Below the pieces are notes generated by a model. It did not search any database, had not been told where the DNA came from, and saw nothing but the letters and a program-made list of their open reading frames with translations. Shown in pieces: positions 43,487 through 51,352 of a DNA stretch of 51,352 nt. The stretch's first letter is position 1. Each line of letters opens with the position of its first letter. The position numbers and the translations under genes are program-made. This DNA is from Bacteroidales bacterium (lineage in GTDB: Bacteria; Bacteroidota; Bacteroidia; Bacteroidales; UBA932): positions 1-51,352 of the forward strand of contig SFMG01000009.1 of NCBI GenBank assembly GCA_004554455.1, given 5' to 3'.

Positions 43487-45008
43487 ATAAGCTTTCTATC
43501 CCGGCTTTTTTCTCAGCCTTCAGCGCTTTCTTCTCGGCCCTGAGGGCTTTTTTCTCGGCCTTTGGGAGGTTCAGACGGTCGTGAACCGGCGGTACTCTCT
43601 TGCCGAACTGGAAGTTGACTCCGACATTTACGCAATAGCCGAACTGCTTTGCAGGATAAGGGATTGAAACGCTCTTGCCCTCCGGAGTGAAGTGGCCGAG
43701 CTTGCCCATATAACCGTCCATACTGAGCCAGATGTTGACTACGGTAAGGCTGATGGAGGTTCCTGCTCCCCATACAGGTCCGAAGTCCGATATTCCTGCG
43801 TTTCCGGTGAGACTGAACCAGTCGATAGGCGTGATTGCCGCACCGGCCCGCACATCGTATGAGTTGTGCTTCCATACGTTCGAATAGTTTCCCATCGCTC
43901 CGAAGGACAGTCTCCTGTAGAAAGGCATACGCCATTTTATGGCTGCGTTCACGTTGAATGGCAGCATATCCCATTCCCACTTCTTGCCTTCGCTGTAGTG
44001 GAACTCTCCGAGTTCGCCCAGAGTCCCGAAAGCTGCACCCATTTCCGCTCCGAACGAGCTTTCGCTGCCTTCCTCCGGCTTTTTCCTTTCGCCAATATAG
44101 GTCACGTCGGCGTCGGTGTCGCCCTTGATGCCGTATTTCCATCCCATGGCGCCCAGATCATTCACGCTCACTCCTATCTCGAGGCCTTCCACCGGCTCGA
44201 TGATGACTCCGAGGTCCAGAGCCACTCCGGCGCCGCAAGGACGTATCGCCTTGGCATTGAATGCGATATTCTCGAAGTCGATGACCTCGCTGCCGCCGTA
44301 TTCGGCTGCCTTGGTGCCTAGTTCAAGGAAGGGTGCCGCTGCGCGTAACGATGCGTCCGCATTCACATAGATGGATTCGCTGTCGGATGTGGCTGTTACG
44401 GAACGCGCTTCGCCCTGAAGGCTGCCGAGGCCGCAGAGCCCCTTGATCTTGAAGCCGAATTTCACCTTGTCGCCCAGATTGCGGGCATATCCGTAACTCA
44501 GTTCGGCGTATGCCGATGCTCCCAATCCCATCCCGGAAAGGTTGTAGCCGCTTCCTCCGTCCTCCTTGAGCATAGCGAAGAGGTCGCGCGGCAGGTCGCC
44601 GAACACATTGACCCTGGCGTTGAGTTCGAAAACCGAGTAACCGCCTTTCTTGCCTCGCGTTCCTATGGACAGTATGTTTTCGTTGAGGTCCACCTGGATA
44701 CGGTTGAGTGCGTTCATTCCGCTGAGGAACTGTTCGGCGCTGACAGCATCGTTGAAGCCGCTGACCAGGCCGGTCTCGGTCGGGAAGAGGATGTTTGCAA
44801 CGCCTATATCGCTGTATATCGCCGGGTTGACGGAACCGACGCCTATGCCGAAGTAGCTTTTCTCCGGTATGTAGGCCGCATTGTAGCGGTGCCCATATAC
44901 ATTGTTTTCCAGCATCCAGCTGCTTTTCGATGTCGTCTGCGCCGTTGCTGCGAACGAAATTGCCGCAACTGCGACGGTCAGACCCGCTTTCAAAAGTAAT
45001 TTTTTCAT
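43485..45008 (-). CDS. DUF5723 family outer-membrane protein
   Basis: A 507-residue exported protein. Signal MKKLLLKAGLTVAVAAISFAATA is cleaved before QTT. The mature part is rich in aromatic/glycine beta-strand repeats (FELNARVNVFGDLP, DLGVIIEPVEGLEIGVSVNDLG), as in DUF5723 porin-like proteins. The C-terminal tail is a Lys/Ala/Glu repeat (KAEKKALRAEKKALKAEKKA). I start at ATG 45008; a much longer in-frame reading upstream overlaps the regulator gene. It lies 14 nt behind the LuxR-type regulator, so they form one operon. Confidence 0.82.
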   Translation of the reverse strand: MKKLLLKAGLTVAVAAISFAATAQTTSKSSWMLENNVYGHRYNAAYIPEKSYFGIGVGSVNPAIYSDIGVANILFPTETGLVSGFNDAVSAEQFLSGMNALNRIQVDLNENILSIGTRGKKGGYSVFELNARVNVFGDLPRDLFAMLKEDGGSGYNLSGMGLGASAYAELSYGYARNLGDKVKFGFKIKGLCGLGSLQGEARSVTATSDSESIYVNADASLRAAAPFLELGTKAAEYGGSEVIDFENIAFNAKAIRPCGAGVALDLGVIIEPVEGLEIGVSVNDLGAMGWKYGIKGDTDADVTYIGERKKPEEGSESSFGAEMGAAFGTLGELGEFHYSEGKKWEWDMLPFNVNAAIKWRMPFYRRLSFGAMGNYSNVWKHNSYDVRAGAAITPIDWFSLTGNAGISDFGPVWGAGTSISLTVVNIWLSMDGYMGKLGHFTPEGKSVSIPYPAKQFGYCVNVGVNFQFGKRVPPVHDRLNLPKAEKKALRAEKKALKAEKKAGIESL

Positions 45009-45022
45009 ATATACATATATAT

Positions 45023-45598
45023 TTAAATATTCATAATTTCGTCCAGTTCGACTATATGCTCGAGGACCGCGTAAATGGTCAGCCTCCCGATTGCGCGCGT
45101 ACCGAGTTTCTCGCAGATGTTGTTGCGATGGAAGATTACAGTCGGCGTGGATATGTTCAGCTTGTTGGCTATCTCTTTGTTCATCAGCCCTTTGACCATC
45201 TCCGCCAGCACGTCTTTCTCTCTTGCGGACAGTTCGTCGCAACGCCTTGGACGCAGCTCGCTGCCGCTTTCGCGATGCAGACGCAATATCTCTGCGGCTA
45301 TGGCTGTCTCCGGCAGGGATATGTCCAGCACGCGGTAGCCCGCCTCCTCCAGGGACCTGAGCGGGCCGGCCGAGGTCGCGATGGTCTTGTCGCGCAGCAT
45401 GGAAAACTCGTCGCTGTTCTCGAAAAGCATACGCGCGCTCACGAAGTAGTAGAGATAGTTGCGGTTGCAGTCGCGGAAAAAGGAGTCCATACTGCCGTAG
45501 CAAAGGATTTCCGTGTCCGGAAAGAGCTCCCAGAGAATCTCCTTGAGACCCATTACTGCCAGGGTGTTGGAATCTATGATCGCGATGCAGGGATTCAT
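45023..45598 (-). CDS. LuxR/GerE-type regulator with degenerate receiver
   Basis: A 191-residue regulator. The C-terminal HTH is a clear GerE domain: LSAREKDVLAEMVKGLMNKEIANKLNIS, then VIFHRNNICEKLG. The N-terminal 120 residues have a receiver-like start (IAIIDSNTLAVMGLKEIL), but where the phosphorylated Asp should be, the sequence reads YLYYFVSARM. It is thus probably not phosphorylated. It is followed by the DUF5723 gene, a possible target, and is divergent from a beta-barrel gene. No histidine kinase is adjacent. Confidence 0.85.
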   Translation of the reverse strand: MNPCIAIIDSNTLAVMGLKEILWELFPDTEILCYGSMDSFFRDCNRNYLYYFVSARMLFENSDEFSMLRDKTIATSAGPLRSLEEAGYRVLDISLPETAIAAEILRLHRESGSELRPRRCDELSAREKDVLAEMVKGLMNKEIANKLNISTPTVIFHRNNICEKLGTRAIGRLTIYAVLEHIVELDEIMNI

Positions 45599-45678
45599 GT
45601 CGCGAAGTTAATGATTTTTCATAAACTGACACTAATGAGAGTTGTGCCTTTTTCTGGCAATTGCGAACTTTGCAGCCG

Positions 45679-46266
45679 ATGAAACGAATTCTGATTCTGA
45701 TTTTTACGATATTTCTGACCTTTTCGGCCATTGGTCAGGAGAAGAAGGTCCTGAGGGGATTTGACGGAGGTATGATGCTGCACACCGGATACCTTTCCGG
45801 GAAAATCCCCGGGATCGGCTTCAGCGCAAAGGGAGCTCCGCTCGGCATTGGAGGCGTCGCACGGCTCTGCCTCGGTTCTCATTTCCGCGTCGGCGGAGAA
45901 GGCTATGTCTCGACACTCCATCAGTTGCGCAACGGCAGTTATGTAAAGTATGGCTGGGGCGGTCTTCTGGCCGATTATTCCCACCGTATCGGACGCTTCG
46001 TTCCCTATGCCGGCCTCACCATTGGCGGCGGTTCGGCAAGCGGGCTGATTATCAACGAGTTCTCCGGGGAGGAATGGGGCGAACTTCAGGATGCCTCCTA
46101 TGGAAAGCAGGTCTTTTTCGCCTTGGATCCTTTCCTCGGTTGCGAATACGTGCTTACCGAGCGCATACATCTGACTGCCAAGCTGGACTGGCTGCTTATG
46201 CCTGGAAAGGCCTGGGGACTGCCGGACGGACCGAGGATTTATTTCGGATTTATTTTCTGCCATTGA
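45679..46266 (+). CDS. Small outer-membrane beta-barrel protein
   Basis: A 195-residue exported protein. Signal MKRILILIFTIFLTFSAIG is followed by Q. Alternating amphipathic strands (GGMMLHTGYLSG, GGVARLCLGSHFRVGGEGYVS, RIYFGFIFCH) and a C-terminal aromatic strand suggest an 8-stranded barrel. No specific family is recognized. A near-consensus box (GAACTTTG) precedes ATG 45679. It is divergent from the LuxR-type regulator, so common control is possible. Confidence 0.7.
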   Translation: MKRILILIFTIFLTFSAIGQEKKVLRGFDGGMMLHTGYLSGKIPGIGFSAKGAPLGIGGVARLCLGSHFRVGGEGYVSTLHQLRNGSYVKYGWGGLLADYSHRIGRFVPYAGLTIGGGSASGLIINEFSGEEWGELQDASYGKQVFFALDPFLGCEYVLTERIHLTAKLDWLLMPGKAWGLPDGPRIYFGFIFCH

Positions 46267-46277
46267 GGAATTTTGAG

Positions 46278-46285
46278 TATATTTG
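46278..46285 (+). promoter_or_regulatory. -7 box for DUF1846 gene
   Basis: TATATTTG, an exact TAnnTTTG match, 9 nt before the ATG at 46295; a very short leader. Confidence 0.5.
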
Positions 46286-46294
46286 CGACCCGTT

Positions 46295-47758
46295 ATGAAA
46301 AACGGTTTCGACAACTCAAAGTACATTCGGATCCAGTCCGAGCACATCAATGAGCGTATCGCTCAATTCGGCAACAAACTCTATCTTGAACTTGGAGGCA
46401 AGCTTTTCGACGATTTCCATGCCAGCCGTGTGCTGCCAGGATTCCAGCCGGACAGCAAGTTGAGAATGCTTCAGCAGCTCAGTGACCGGGCCGAAATAGT
46501 CATAGTCATTTCAGCTCTCGACATCGAGAAGAACAAGATCCGTCAGGACCTCGGCATTACCTACGATATGGACGTGCTTCGTCTGCGCAATGAGTTCGTC
46601 GGCGCCGGTTTTCTCGTCAATTCCGTTGTCATAACCCACTATTGCGGCCAGAACAGCGCCATCGCTTACCGCGACAAGCTGGACCGCCTGGGTATAAAGT
46701 CCTATTTCCACTATACCATCGATGGCTATCCCAACAATGTGGCTCTGATAGATTCCGAAGAGGGCTTCGGCCGCAATGACTATGTCGAGACCACCCGCCC
46801 TTTGGTGATTGTCACAGCTCCGGGTCCGGGCAGCGGAAAGATGGCCGTGTGTCTGAGCCAGCTCTATCAGGAGCATCAGCGCGGCATCAAGGCCGGATAT
46901 GCCAAGTTCGAGACTTTCCCGGTGTGGAACCTTCCTCTGAAGCATCCTGTAAACATCGCCTACGAGGCCGCTACTGCCGACCTTAACGATGTGAACATGA
47001 TCGATCCTTTCCATCTCGAGGCCTATAACAAGATTGCCGTCAACTATAACCGTGACATTGAGATTTTCCCTGTGCTGAACGCTCTCTTCGAGGGTATTTA
47101 CGGTGAGAATCCTTACAAGTCGCCTACCGATATGGGCGTGAATATGGTCGGTTTCTGTATGAGCAATGAGGATGTCTGCTGTGATGCAGCCCGCGATGAG
47201 ATCATACGCCGCTATTATACCGCTCTCAACAAGATGGCAGAGGGCGCAGGCAATGAGGCGGAGGTGAACAAGATCGCTCTTTTGCTCAAGCAGGCCAAGA
47301 TCAGCACCGAGTACCGCAAGTGTACGGTTGCCGCCAAGGTCCGTCAGGAGCTTTCCGAGGTGCCATCTTCCGCTATCGAGCTTTCTGACGGCACCATCAT
47401 CAGCGCCGAGACCTCCGATCTGCTCGGCCCGAGCGCGGCTCTGCTTCTGAATGCCACCAAGCATCTCGCCGGCATAGACCACAGTACCAAGCTCATCCCT
47501 CAATCCATGATCGAGCCTATCCAGCACATGAAGGTGGATTATCTCCGCGGCCGCAATCCGCGTCTCCACACCGATGAGGTGCTGGTTGCCCTCGCTATGC
47601 TGAGCACCCAGGATCCTAACTGCCGTCTCGCCCTTGAGAAACTCCCTGAGCTCCGCGGCTGTCAGGTCCATTCCACCGTGATGCTGAGCGAGGTTGACCG
47701 CAAGATTTTCAACAAGCTCGGCATCGGCCTCACCTGCGATCCCGTCGTCAAGGCCTAG
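46295..47758 (+). CDS. DUF1846 (UPF0371) protein
   Basis: A 487-residue protein of the DUF1846/UPF0371 family, of known fold but unknown function. Recognizable parts are NKLYLELGGKLFDDFHASRVLPGF, VITHYCGQNSAIAYRDKLDRLG and a P-loop-like TAPGPGSGKMAVCLSQLYQEHQ. The length is the family's usual one. The start at 46295 is chosen over upstream in-frame codons because these overlap the promoter. Its codon use is slightly plainer (more AT at third positions) than that of the polyene operon. Confidence 0.9.
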   Translation: MKNGFDNSKYIRIQSEHINERIAQFGNKLYLELGGKLFDDFHASRVLPGFQPDSKLRMLQQLSDRAEIVIVISALDIEKNKIRQDLGITYDMDVLRLRNEFVGAGFLVNSVVITHYCGQNSAIAYRDKLDRLGIKSYFHYTIDGYPNNVALIDSEEGFGRNDYVETTRPLVIVTAPGPGSGKMAVCLSQLYQEHQRGIKAGYAKFETFPVWNLPLKHPVNIAYEAATADLNDVNMIDPFHLEAYNKIAVNYNRDIEIFPVLNALFEGIYGENPYKSPTDMGVNMVGFCMSNEDVCCDAARDEIIRRYYTALNKMAEGAGNEAEVNKIALLLKQAKISTEYRKCTVAAKVRQELSEVPSSAIELSDGTIISAETSDLLGPSAALLLNATKHLAGIDHSTKLIPQSMIEPIQHMKVDYLRGRNPRLHTDEVLVALAMLSTQDPNCRLALEKLPELRGCQVHSTVMLSEVDRKIFNKLGIGLTCDPVVKA

Positions 47759-47776
47759 CCCTGGCCCACTCCCTTC

Positions 47777-48230
47777 CCATTCCCCTTTGCCGCTACGAAA
47801 ATTAGAATCGGCCGCGGACCTCGTTGCCGCTACGACCGTAGCAGGCGAAACCATTCTCTGTTGCCGCAAAGAAAATTAGAATCGGGGGGCGGGCCGTTGT
47901 CGCGGCAGGGACAGGCGCCACTCCGGCGGCTTTTTACTTAGGATTATGCCGCCTTCGTGGCACTCTGCCCCTGCCTGCATCCCCACGACTGCGCTGCAGG
48001 CGGGCCATTCTTCTTTGTCGCTACGAAATTAGAATCGGACGCGGAGATCGTTGCCGCTACGACCGTAGCAGGCGGAACCATTCTTCTTTGCCGCAACCAA
48101 GATTAGAATCGGGGGCGGGCCGTTGTCGCGGCAGGGACAGGTGCCACTCCGGCGGCTTTTTACTTAGGATTATGCCACCTTCGTGGCACTCTGCCCCTGC
48201 CTGCACCCCACGACTGCGCTGCAGGCGGGT
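47777..48230. repeat. 228/226-bp tandem duplication
   Basis: Two direct copies, 47777-48004 and 48005-48230, with few differences. Each holds two sub-repeats around TTGCCGC...ATTAGAATCGG (47786, 47860, 48014, 48087), a short palindrome GCTACGACCGTAGC (47829-47842, 48056-48069) and an inverted repeat with arms near GTGCCAC/GTGGCAC. I see no gene in this region; long readings on both strands run through it without any family signature. Confidence 0.75.
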
Positions 48231-48258
48231 CATTCTTCTGTTCAGCAACGATGGCGCT

Positions 48259-48876
48259 GCATCGATTCCCAAGTTTGGGCCTGAAATCAAGAATCGATGC
48301 ACGCAAAAGGTTGTTTTCGGGGAAATCCTTGCATCGATTCGCAAGTCTGAGCCTGAAATCAAGAATCGATGCACGCAAAAGGTTGTTTTCGGGGAAATCC
48401 TTGCATCGATTCCCAAGTTTGGGCCTGAAATCAAGAATCGATGCACGCAAAAGGTTGTTTTCGGGGAAAAGCTTGCATCGATTCGCAAGTCTGGGCTTGA
48501 AATCAAGAATCGATGCAGCCTTTGGGCTGTTCTTGAGGGTTTCTTTGCATCGATTCGCAAGTCTGGGCCTGAATTCAAGAATCGATGCACGCAGGAGGGC
48601 GGAATCGGAGAAAAACTTGCATTGATTCCCAAGTCTGGGCTTGAAATTAAGAATCGATGCACGCAGGAGGGCGGAATCGGGGAAAAGCTTGCATCGATTC
48701 GCAAGTCTGAGCCTGAAATCAAGAATCGATGCACGCAGGAGGGCGGAATCGGGGAAAAGCTTGCATCGATTCCCAAGTCTGGGCTTGAAATCAAGAATCG
48801 ATGCACGCAGGAGGGTGTAAACGGGGAAAAGCTTGCATCGATTCCCAAGTTTGGGCCTGAAATCAAGAATCGATGC
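48259..48876. repeat. Nine-copy 72-bp palindromic tandem array
   Basis: Nine 42-bp units (starting 48259, 48331, 48403, 48475, 48547, 48619, 48691, 48763, 48835) are separated by exactly 30 bp each. Every unit has 10-bp inverted ends GCATCGATTC and GAATCGATGC (copy 6 has one arm change) around a 22-nt centre. The units are nearly identical; the 30-bp spacers fall into three types. Period 72 bp is constant. All reading frames stay open through it, which is a trivial result of the repeat. It ends about 50 bp before the tRNA-Asp terminator. Confidence 0.9.
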
Positions 48877-48930
48877 ACGCAGGAGGGGGTTCCCGCGGGT
48901 TTTCCAGAGCTCGCCGAGTCTCTGCACCGC

Positions 48931-48968
48931 AAAAAAAAAGAGCCCCTCACTTGCGTGAGAGGCTCTTT
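48931..48968 (-). terminator. Rho-independent terminator of tRNA-Asp
   Basis: Read on the minus strand, AAAGAGCCTCTCAC and GTGAGGGGCTCTTT form a long GC-rich stem with a 4-nt loop, followed by a run of T. It lies directly behind the tRNA 3' end. A textbook intrinsic terminator. Confidence 0.9.
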
Positions 48969-48969
48969 G

Positions 48970-49043
48970 CGGTGCGGACGAGACTCGAACTCGCGACCCC
49001 CGGCGTGACAGGCCGATATTCTAACCGACTGAACTACCGCACC
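48970..49043 (-). tRNA. tRNA-Asp (GTC)
   Basis: On the minus strand a 74-nt cloverleaf: acceptor GGTGCGG with CCGCACC, D arm with AGTTCAGTCGGTTAGA, anticodon loop CTGTCAC with GTC, and T arm with GTTCGAGTC. The discriminator base is G. The CCA end is not encoded. The anticodon reads Asp codons GAC/GAT. Confidence 0.97.
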
Positions 49044-49185
49044 AGTCCTGATTCCCTTGAAAGGGAATGCAAAGATAGTGACTTTTTCCGGTTTAGCAAT
49101 AGTGAGGATATATTTTTTGAAAAATACTTATTATGTTTACGCCTCGAATTCAATATATATGAGCCGACGAAAAAACTATAAATCA

Positions 49186-49764
49186 ATGAAACTGCTGATA
49201 ATCAATGCCAGTCCAAGAAAGAACGGCAATATATCCAAACGACTTCTGCTGATGCATGCAGAAGCCGAACGGGCCGGCATAAGCGTATTTGTCGAAAATG
49301 CACAGCATTGGAATATCCGTCCTTGCATAGGATGTATGAAATGCCGTTCTTCCAAATACTGCATACTGCCGGAAGATGACTCCCAGAGAGTATTGGCCCT
49401 TATCCAGGAATGCGATGCGATGATAATCGGCTCCCCATGCTATTGGGGAAATATGCCGGGAACTCTCAAACTTCTGTTTGACCGCATCGTTTATGGACTG
49501 ATGGACGAAAACGGTCTTGCAATGCCGGTGCCTCTACACAAGGGCAAGAAGGCGTTGATAGTCTGCACGTCAAGCACCCCTTGGCCATTCAATATATTGA
49601 TGGGCCAGACGAGAGGAACCGTTAGGGCGATAAAGGAAGTGATCGGAACCGCCGGTTTTAAAGTCAGTACGATACAGAGGGGTGGAACAAAAAATCGCCC
49701 TGCCATAACAGAGAGAGATGCAAGGCGCTGCCAGAAGGCAGTACGCAGACTTATTAGACGATAA
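49186..49764 (+). CDS. Flavodoxin-like NAD(P)H-dependent FMN reductase family protein
   Basis: A 192-residue flavodoxin-fold protein. The FMN phosphate loop is in INASPRKNGNISKRLL, followed by CIGCMKCRSSKYCILPEDD, a Cys pattern found in iron-sulfur-flavoprotein-like or disulfide-active reductases of this family, and IIGSPCYWGNMPGTLKLLFDR. It probably reduces a quinone or other small acceptor with NAD(P)H. ATG 49186 is preferred over 49159. It precedes fluC by 15 nt. Confidence 0.85.
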   Translation: MKLLIINASPRKNGNISKRLLLMHAEAERAGISVFVENAQHWNIRPCIGCMKCRSSKYCILPEDDSQRVLALIQECDAMIIGSPCYWGNMPGTLKLLFDRIVYGLMDENGLAMPVPLHKGKKALIVCTSSTPWPFNILMGQTRGTVRAIKEVIGTAGFKVSTIQRGGTKNRPAITERDARRCQKAVRRLIRR

Positions 49765-49779
49765 GTATTTTATTTGGAT

Positions 49780-50163
49780 ATGAATTCTGAAATATTGAAA
49801 AATATTTTGATGGTCGGAAGCGGTAGCTTCCTCGGAGGCGCCGCCAGATATGTGGTATCATTGCTTATGAAAAACCTTGGAAAGAGTTTTCCATGGGCTA
49901 CTCTTGCAGCAAACCTTCTGGGATGCCTCCTGATAGGATGCCTTTGGGGGCTCTTCAGCCGTGGAGGCAATGAAGGCAGCAGCTGGGCTCTCTTTCTGAC
50001 AGTCGGTTTCTGCGGAGGCTTTACGACATTCTCTACCTTCTCAAAGGAAGCATTGATCATGCTTCAATCCGGCAACACCTGGGGCTTTGCCGGCTATGTC
50101 GCCACGAGTGTCATTTTCGGCATCGCCCTTGTCGCTGTGGGATATATCTTAATGAGGCAGTAG
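49780..50163 (+). CDS. crcB: Fluoride exporter FluC/CrcB
   Basis: A 127-residue, four-helix fluoride channel protein. Conserved parts are GSFLGGAARYVVS, WATLAANLLGCLLIG and GFCGGFTTFSTFSKEA, the phenylalanine-box region. Fluc works as an antiparallel dimer; a single gene suffices. An in-frame TTG two codons upstream is disfavoured. No fluoride riboswitch fits in the 15-nt gap, but none was looked for in front of the flavodoxin gene. Confidence 0.94.
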   Translation: MNSEILKNILMVGSGSFLGGAARYVVSLLMKNLGKSFPWATLAANLLGCLLIGCLWGLFSRGGNEGSSWALFLTVGFCGGFTTFSTFSKEALIMLQSGNTWGFAGYVATSVIFGIALVAVGYILMRQ

Positions 50164-50183
50164 GAACATAGTAGGAATATATA

Positions 50184-50678
50184 ATGGAATACAGGATTAG
50201 AAAGGCGGGACTGGCAGATGTAGGCATAATACGCGAGATAGCGGATTTGGCCTTCCGTGCGACATACGCATCAATAATAACACAGAGTCAGATTGAATAT
50301 ATGCTTGAGTGGATGTATTCGGAAGGGACATTGAGGAAGGAGCTTGAGGGTGACGTGACCTATCTGCTCCTTGAGGCTGACGGGACGGCAGTGGGATATA
50401 CTTCCTTTTCACCGGAAACTCCTGCGATCTATCATCTGCATAAAATATATATACTTCCCGAATTTCAGGGCAAGGGCGGAGGAAAGATTCTCTTCACCGC
50501 GGCTCAGGAGCAGATGAAGGAATGCGGCGCAGAAGCCTTCGAACTGAATGTAAACCGCAACAACAAGGCCGTGGGCTTCTATCGGCAGATGGGGATGCAC
50601 ATCGACAGAAGCGGGGATTTCGACATAGGCGACGGCTTCTTTATGAACGATTACATAATGCGGAAGGAGCTTTGGTAA
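50184..50678 (+). CDS. GNAT family N-acetyltransferase
   Basis: A 164-residue acetyl-CoA-dependent N-acetyltransferase. The acetyl-CoA pyrophosphate loop is in LPEFQGKGGGKILF (variant of Q/RxxGxG/A), followed by AFELNVNRNNKAVGFYRQMGM, the usual motif B. The substrate is unknown. It lies 20 nt behind crcB, so it may be co-transcribed. Confidence 0.88.
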   Translation: MEYRIRKAGLADVGIIREIADLAFRATYASIITQSQIEYMLEWMYSEGTLRKELEGDVTYLLLEADGTAVGYTSFSPETPAIYHLHKIYILPEFQGKGGGKILFTAAQEQMKECGAEAFELNVNRNNKAVGFYRQMGMHIDRSGDFDIGDGFFMNDYIMRKELW

Positions 50679-50761
50679 TCCTGGCAGTCTTCATGAATAT
50701 TTATCGCTGCTCATATCCGGGCGCCGGAAGAGTATATGTAATCGTCGCTGCAGTCCATATT

Positions 50762-51352
50762 CTATTCGACCGGTATCATTTCAATATGCTCAAGAACCCT
50801 GTCCAGCTGACCGACATAATAGAACGGCAGGTTAATCAGCTTGAACTGCTTGTTCTCAGGGGCGGGAGTATGCAGGTCCTGGATAAAGAAGCCTCCGCTC
50901 CACACCCTGACGGCAACGACATCCTGGTCGCTGTTGTTCACGAAAGAATGAATCGACCTCAGATGTGCATTCGTGCCTGACTTGACCTCGATCGGAACTA
51001 TGCCGGTCATTGACGGCCAGATGAAGTCCACTTCCGCAGTAGTTCCTGCCTTGTCTCGCATCCAGAAACACTGTTCCTCCTTGTAATGCCTGTCGAGTAC
51101 CGGCTTGAGTTCCTGAGCCACTATCTGCTCGGCAGCCCTCCCCCTCCAGGTATCCTGCAGGTCCTTGTTCTGCAGATACTCCAGCTGGATTCCGGCCACA
51201 TAGTTGGTCAGCCCGCTGTCCAGCATGATGAGCTTGGGGCTTCTCCTCTTTGCAGGCAAGGCAGGCAAAGAAGTGGAAGTGACAGGATAGTCGAGGGAAA
51301 GCAGATAGGCCTTCTCGAGTATGTTCATCGCCCCGTGTATCTGCTTTGAAGA
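50762..51352 (-). CDS. DUF4143 ATPase, C-terminal part (runs off window)
   Basis: The visible 196 codons are the C-terminal DUF4143 part of a second AAA-type ATPase; the frame is open to the window edge, so the start and Walker motifs lie outside. Visible are IMLDSGLTNYVAGIQ, WRGRAAEQIVAQEL and the nuclease-like TAEVDFIW and VPIEVKSGTN (D...EVK). The downstream part ends YYVGQLDRVLEHIEMIPVE. It is related in domain type to 212-1561 but not a close copy. Confidence 0.88.
   Translation of the reverse strand, partial: SSKQIHGAMNILEKAYLLSLDYPVTSTSLPALPAKRRSPKLIMLDSGLTNYVAGIQLEYLQNKDLQDTWRGRAAEQIVAQELKPVLDRHYKEEQCFWMRDKAGTTAEVDFIWPSMTGIVPIEVKSGTNAHLRSIHSFVNNSDQDVVAVRVWSGGFFIQDLHTPAPENKQFKLINLPFYYVGQLDRVLEHIEMIPVE

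Noticed and set aside
48259..48876. CRISPR array
   Set aside because: The 30-bp spacers are near-identical to each other in groups (same sequence in copies 1-3 and 5-8), the repeat is 42 bp with long palindromic ends, and there are no cas genes nearby.
48057..48950. Long repeat protein with 24-residue units, on either strand
   Set aside because: Several frames on both strands stay open only because a 72-bp repeat without stops is repeated. Differences between units are not at third codon positions, and the readings run into the tRNA terminator or the duplication.
49764..49780. Fluoride riboswitch before crcB
   Set aside because: Only 15 nt lie between the flavodoxin stop and the crcB start; no room for the conserved riboswitch fold.

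Overview
The window reads as chromosomal DNA of an uncultured-type Bacteroidales (phylum Bacteroidota). This rests on many exact or near-exact TAnnTTTG promoter boxes upstream of genes, fimbrillin-type lipoproteins with their short companion peptides, DUF4906, DUF5723 and DUF2795 proteins, a three-domain MMPL/acyltransferase/methyltransferase protein of the kind found in Bacteroidota, and DUF4143 ATPases. The family and genus cannot be fixed from the sequence alone.

Layout. (1) 1-1820: an AT-richer, probably acquired ATPase gene with a repeat-containing promoter, followed by two palindromic elements. (2) 1819-10390: ordinary housekeeping genes: DUF2795, folE, rmuC, a secreted GH2 glycosidase, obg-PAP2-ridA, a secreted NUC1 nuclease, and an FprA-type flavodiiron protein. 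(3) 10380-28541 (minus strand): a tightly coupled 17-gene operon for an aryl-polyene/flexirubin-like lipid. It holds an adenylate-forming CoA ligase, three ketosynthase genes (two with an extra C-terminal ketosynthase-like domain), two ACPs, FabG, two hotdog dehydratases, a thioesterase, an O-methyltransferase, a phytoene-desaturase-like oxidoreductase, acyltransferases, a glycosyltransferase-DUF2062, LolA, a polysaccharide deacetylase and a trifunctional MMPL protein. No aromatic ammonia-lyase or chorismate lyase for starter supply is present. (4) 28618-36501: a secreted NUC1 homologue that has lost its catalytic motif, a DedA/YqaA protein, L-serine dehydratase, HrpB helicase, a MATE exporter and a CoA-transferase. 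(5) 36544-39207: a META lipoprotein-PqqD-nucleotidyltransferase-HprK-like cassette resembling the tailoring half of phospho-lasso-peptide clusters. (6) 39256-43463: a fimbrial operon with a textbook Bacteroides promoter and two short peptide genes, each just before a surface lipoprotein gene. (7) 43485-47758: a LuxR-type regulator with a DUF5723 outer-membrane protein, a beta-barrel protein and DUF1846. (8) 47759-48930: a 1.2-kb gene-free interval with a 228/226-bp tandem duplication and a strictly periodic 9 x 72-bp palindromic array, next to tRNA-Asp and its terminator. (9) 49186-51352: flavodoxin-like reductase, FluC, GNAT acetyltransferase and the 3' part of a second DUF4143 ATPase that runs off the window.

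Most interesting: the polyene-type operon without a starter enzyme, whose KS-CLF protein lacks a stretch of about 27 residues; the 72-bp palindrome array beside tRNA-Asp; the PqqD/HprK/nucleotidyltransferase cassette without lasso cyclase or protease; the catalytically dead NUC1 homologue; and the paired fimbrial micro-ORFs.
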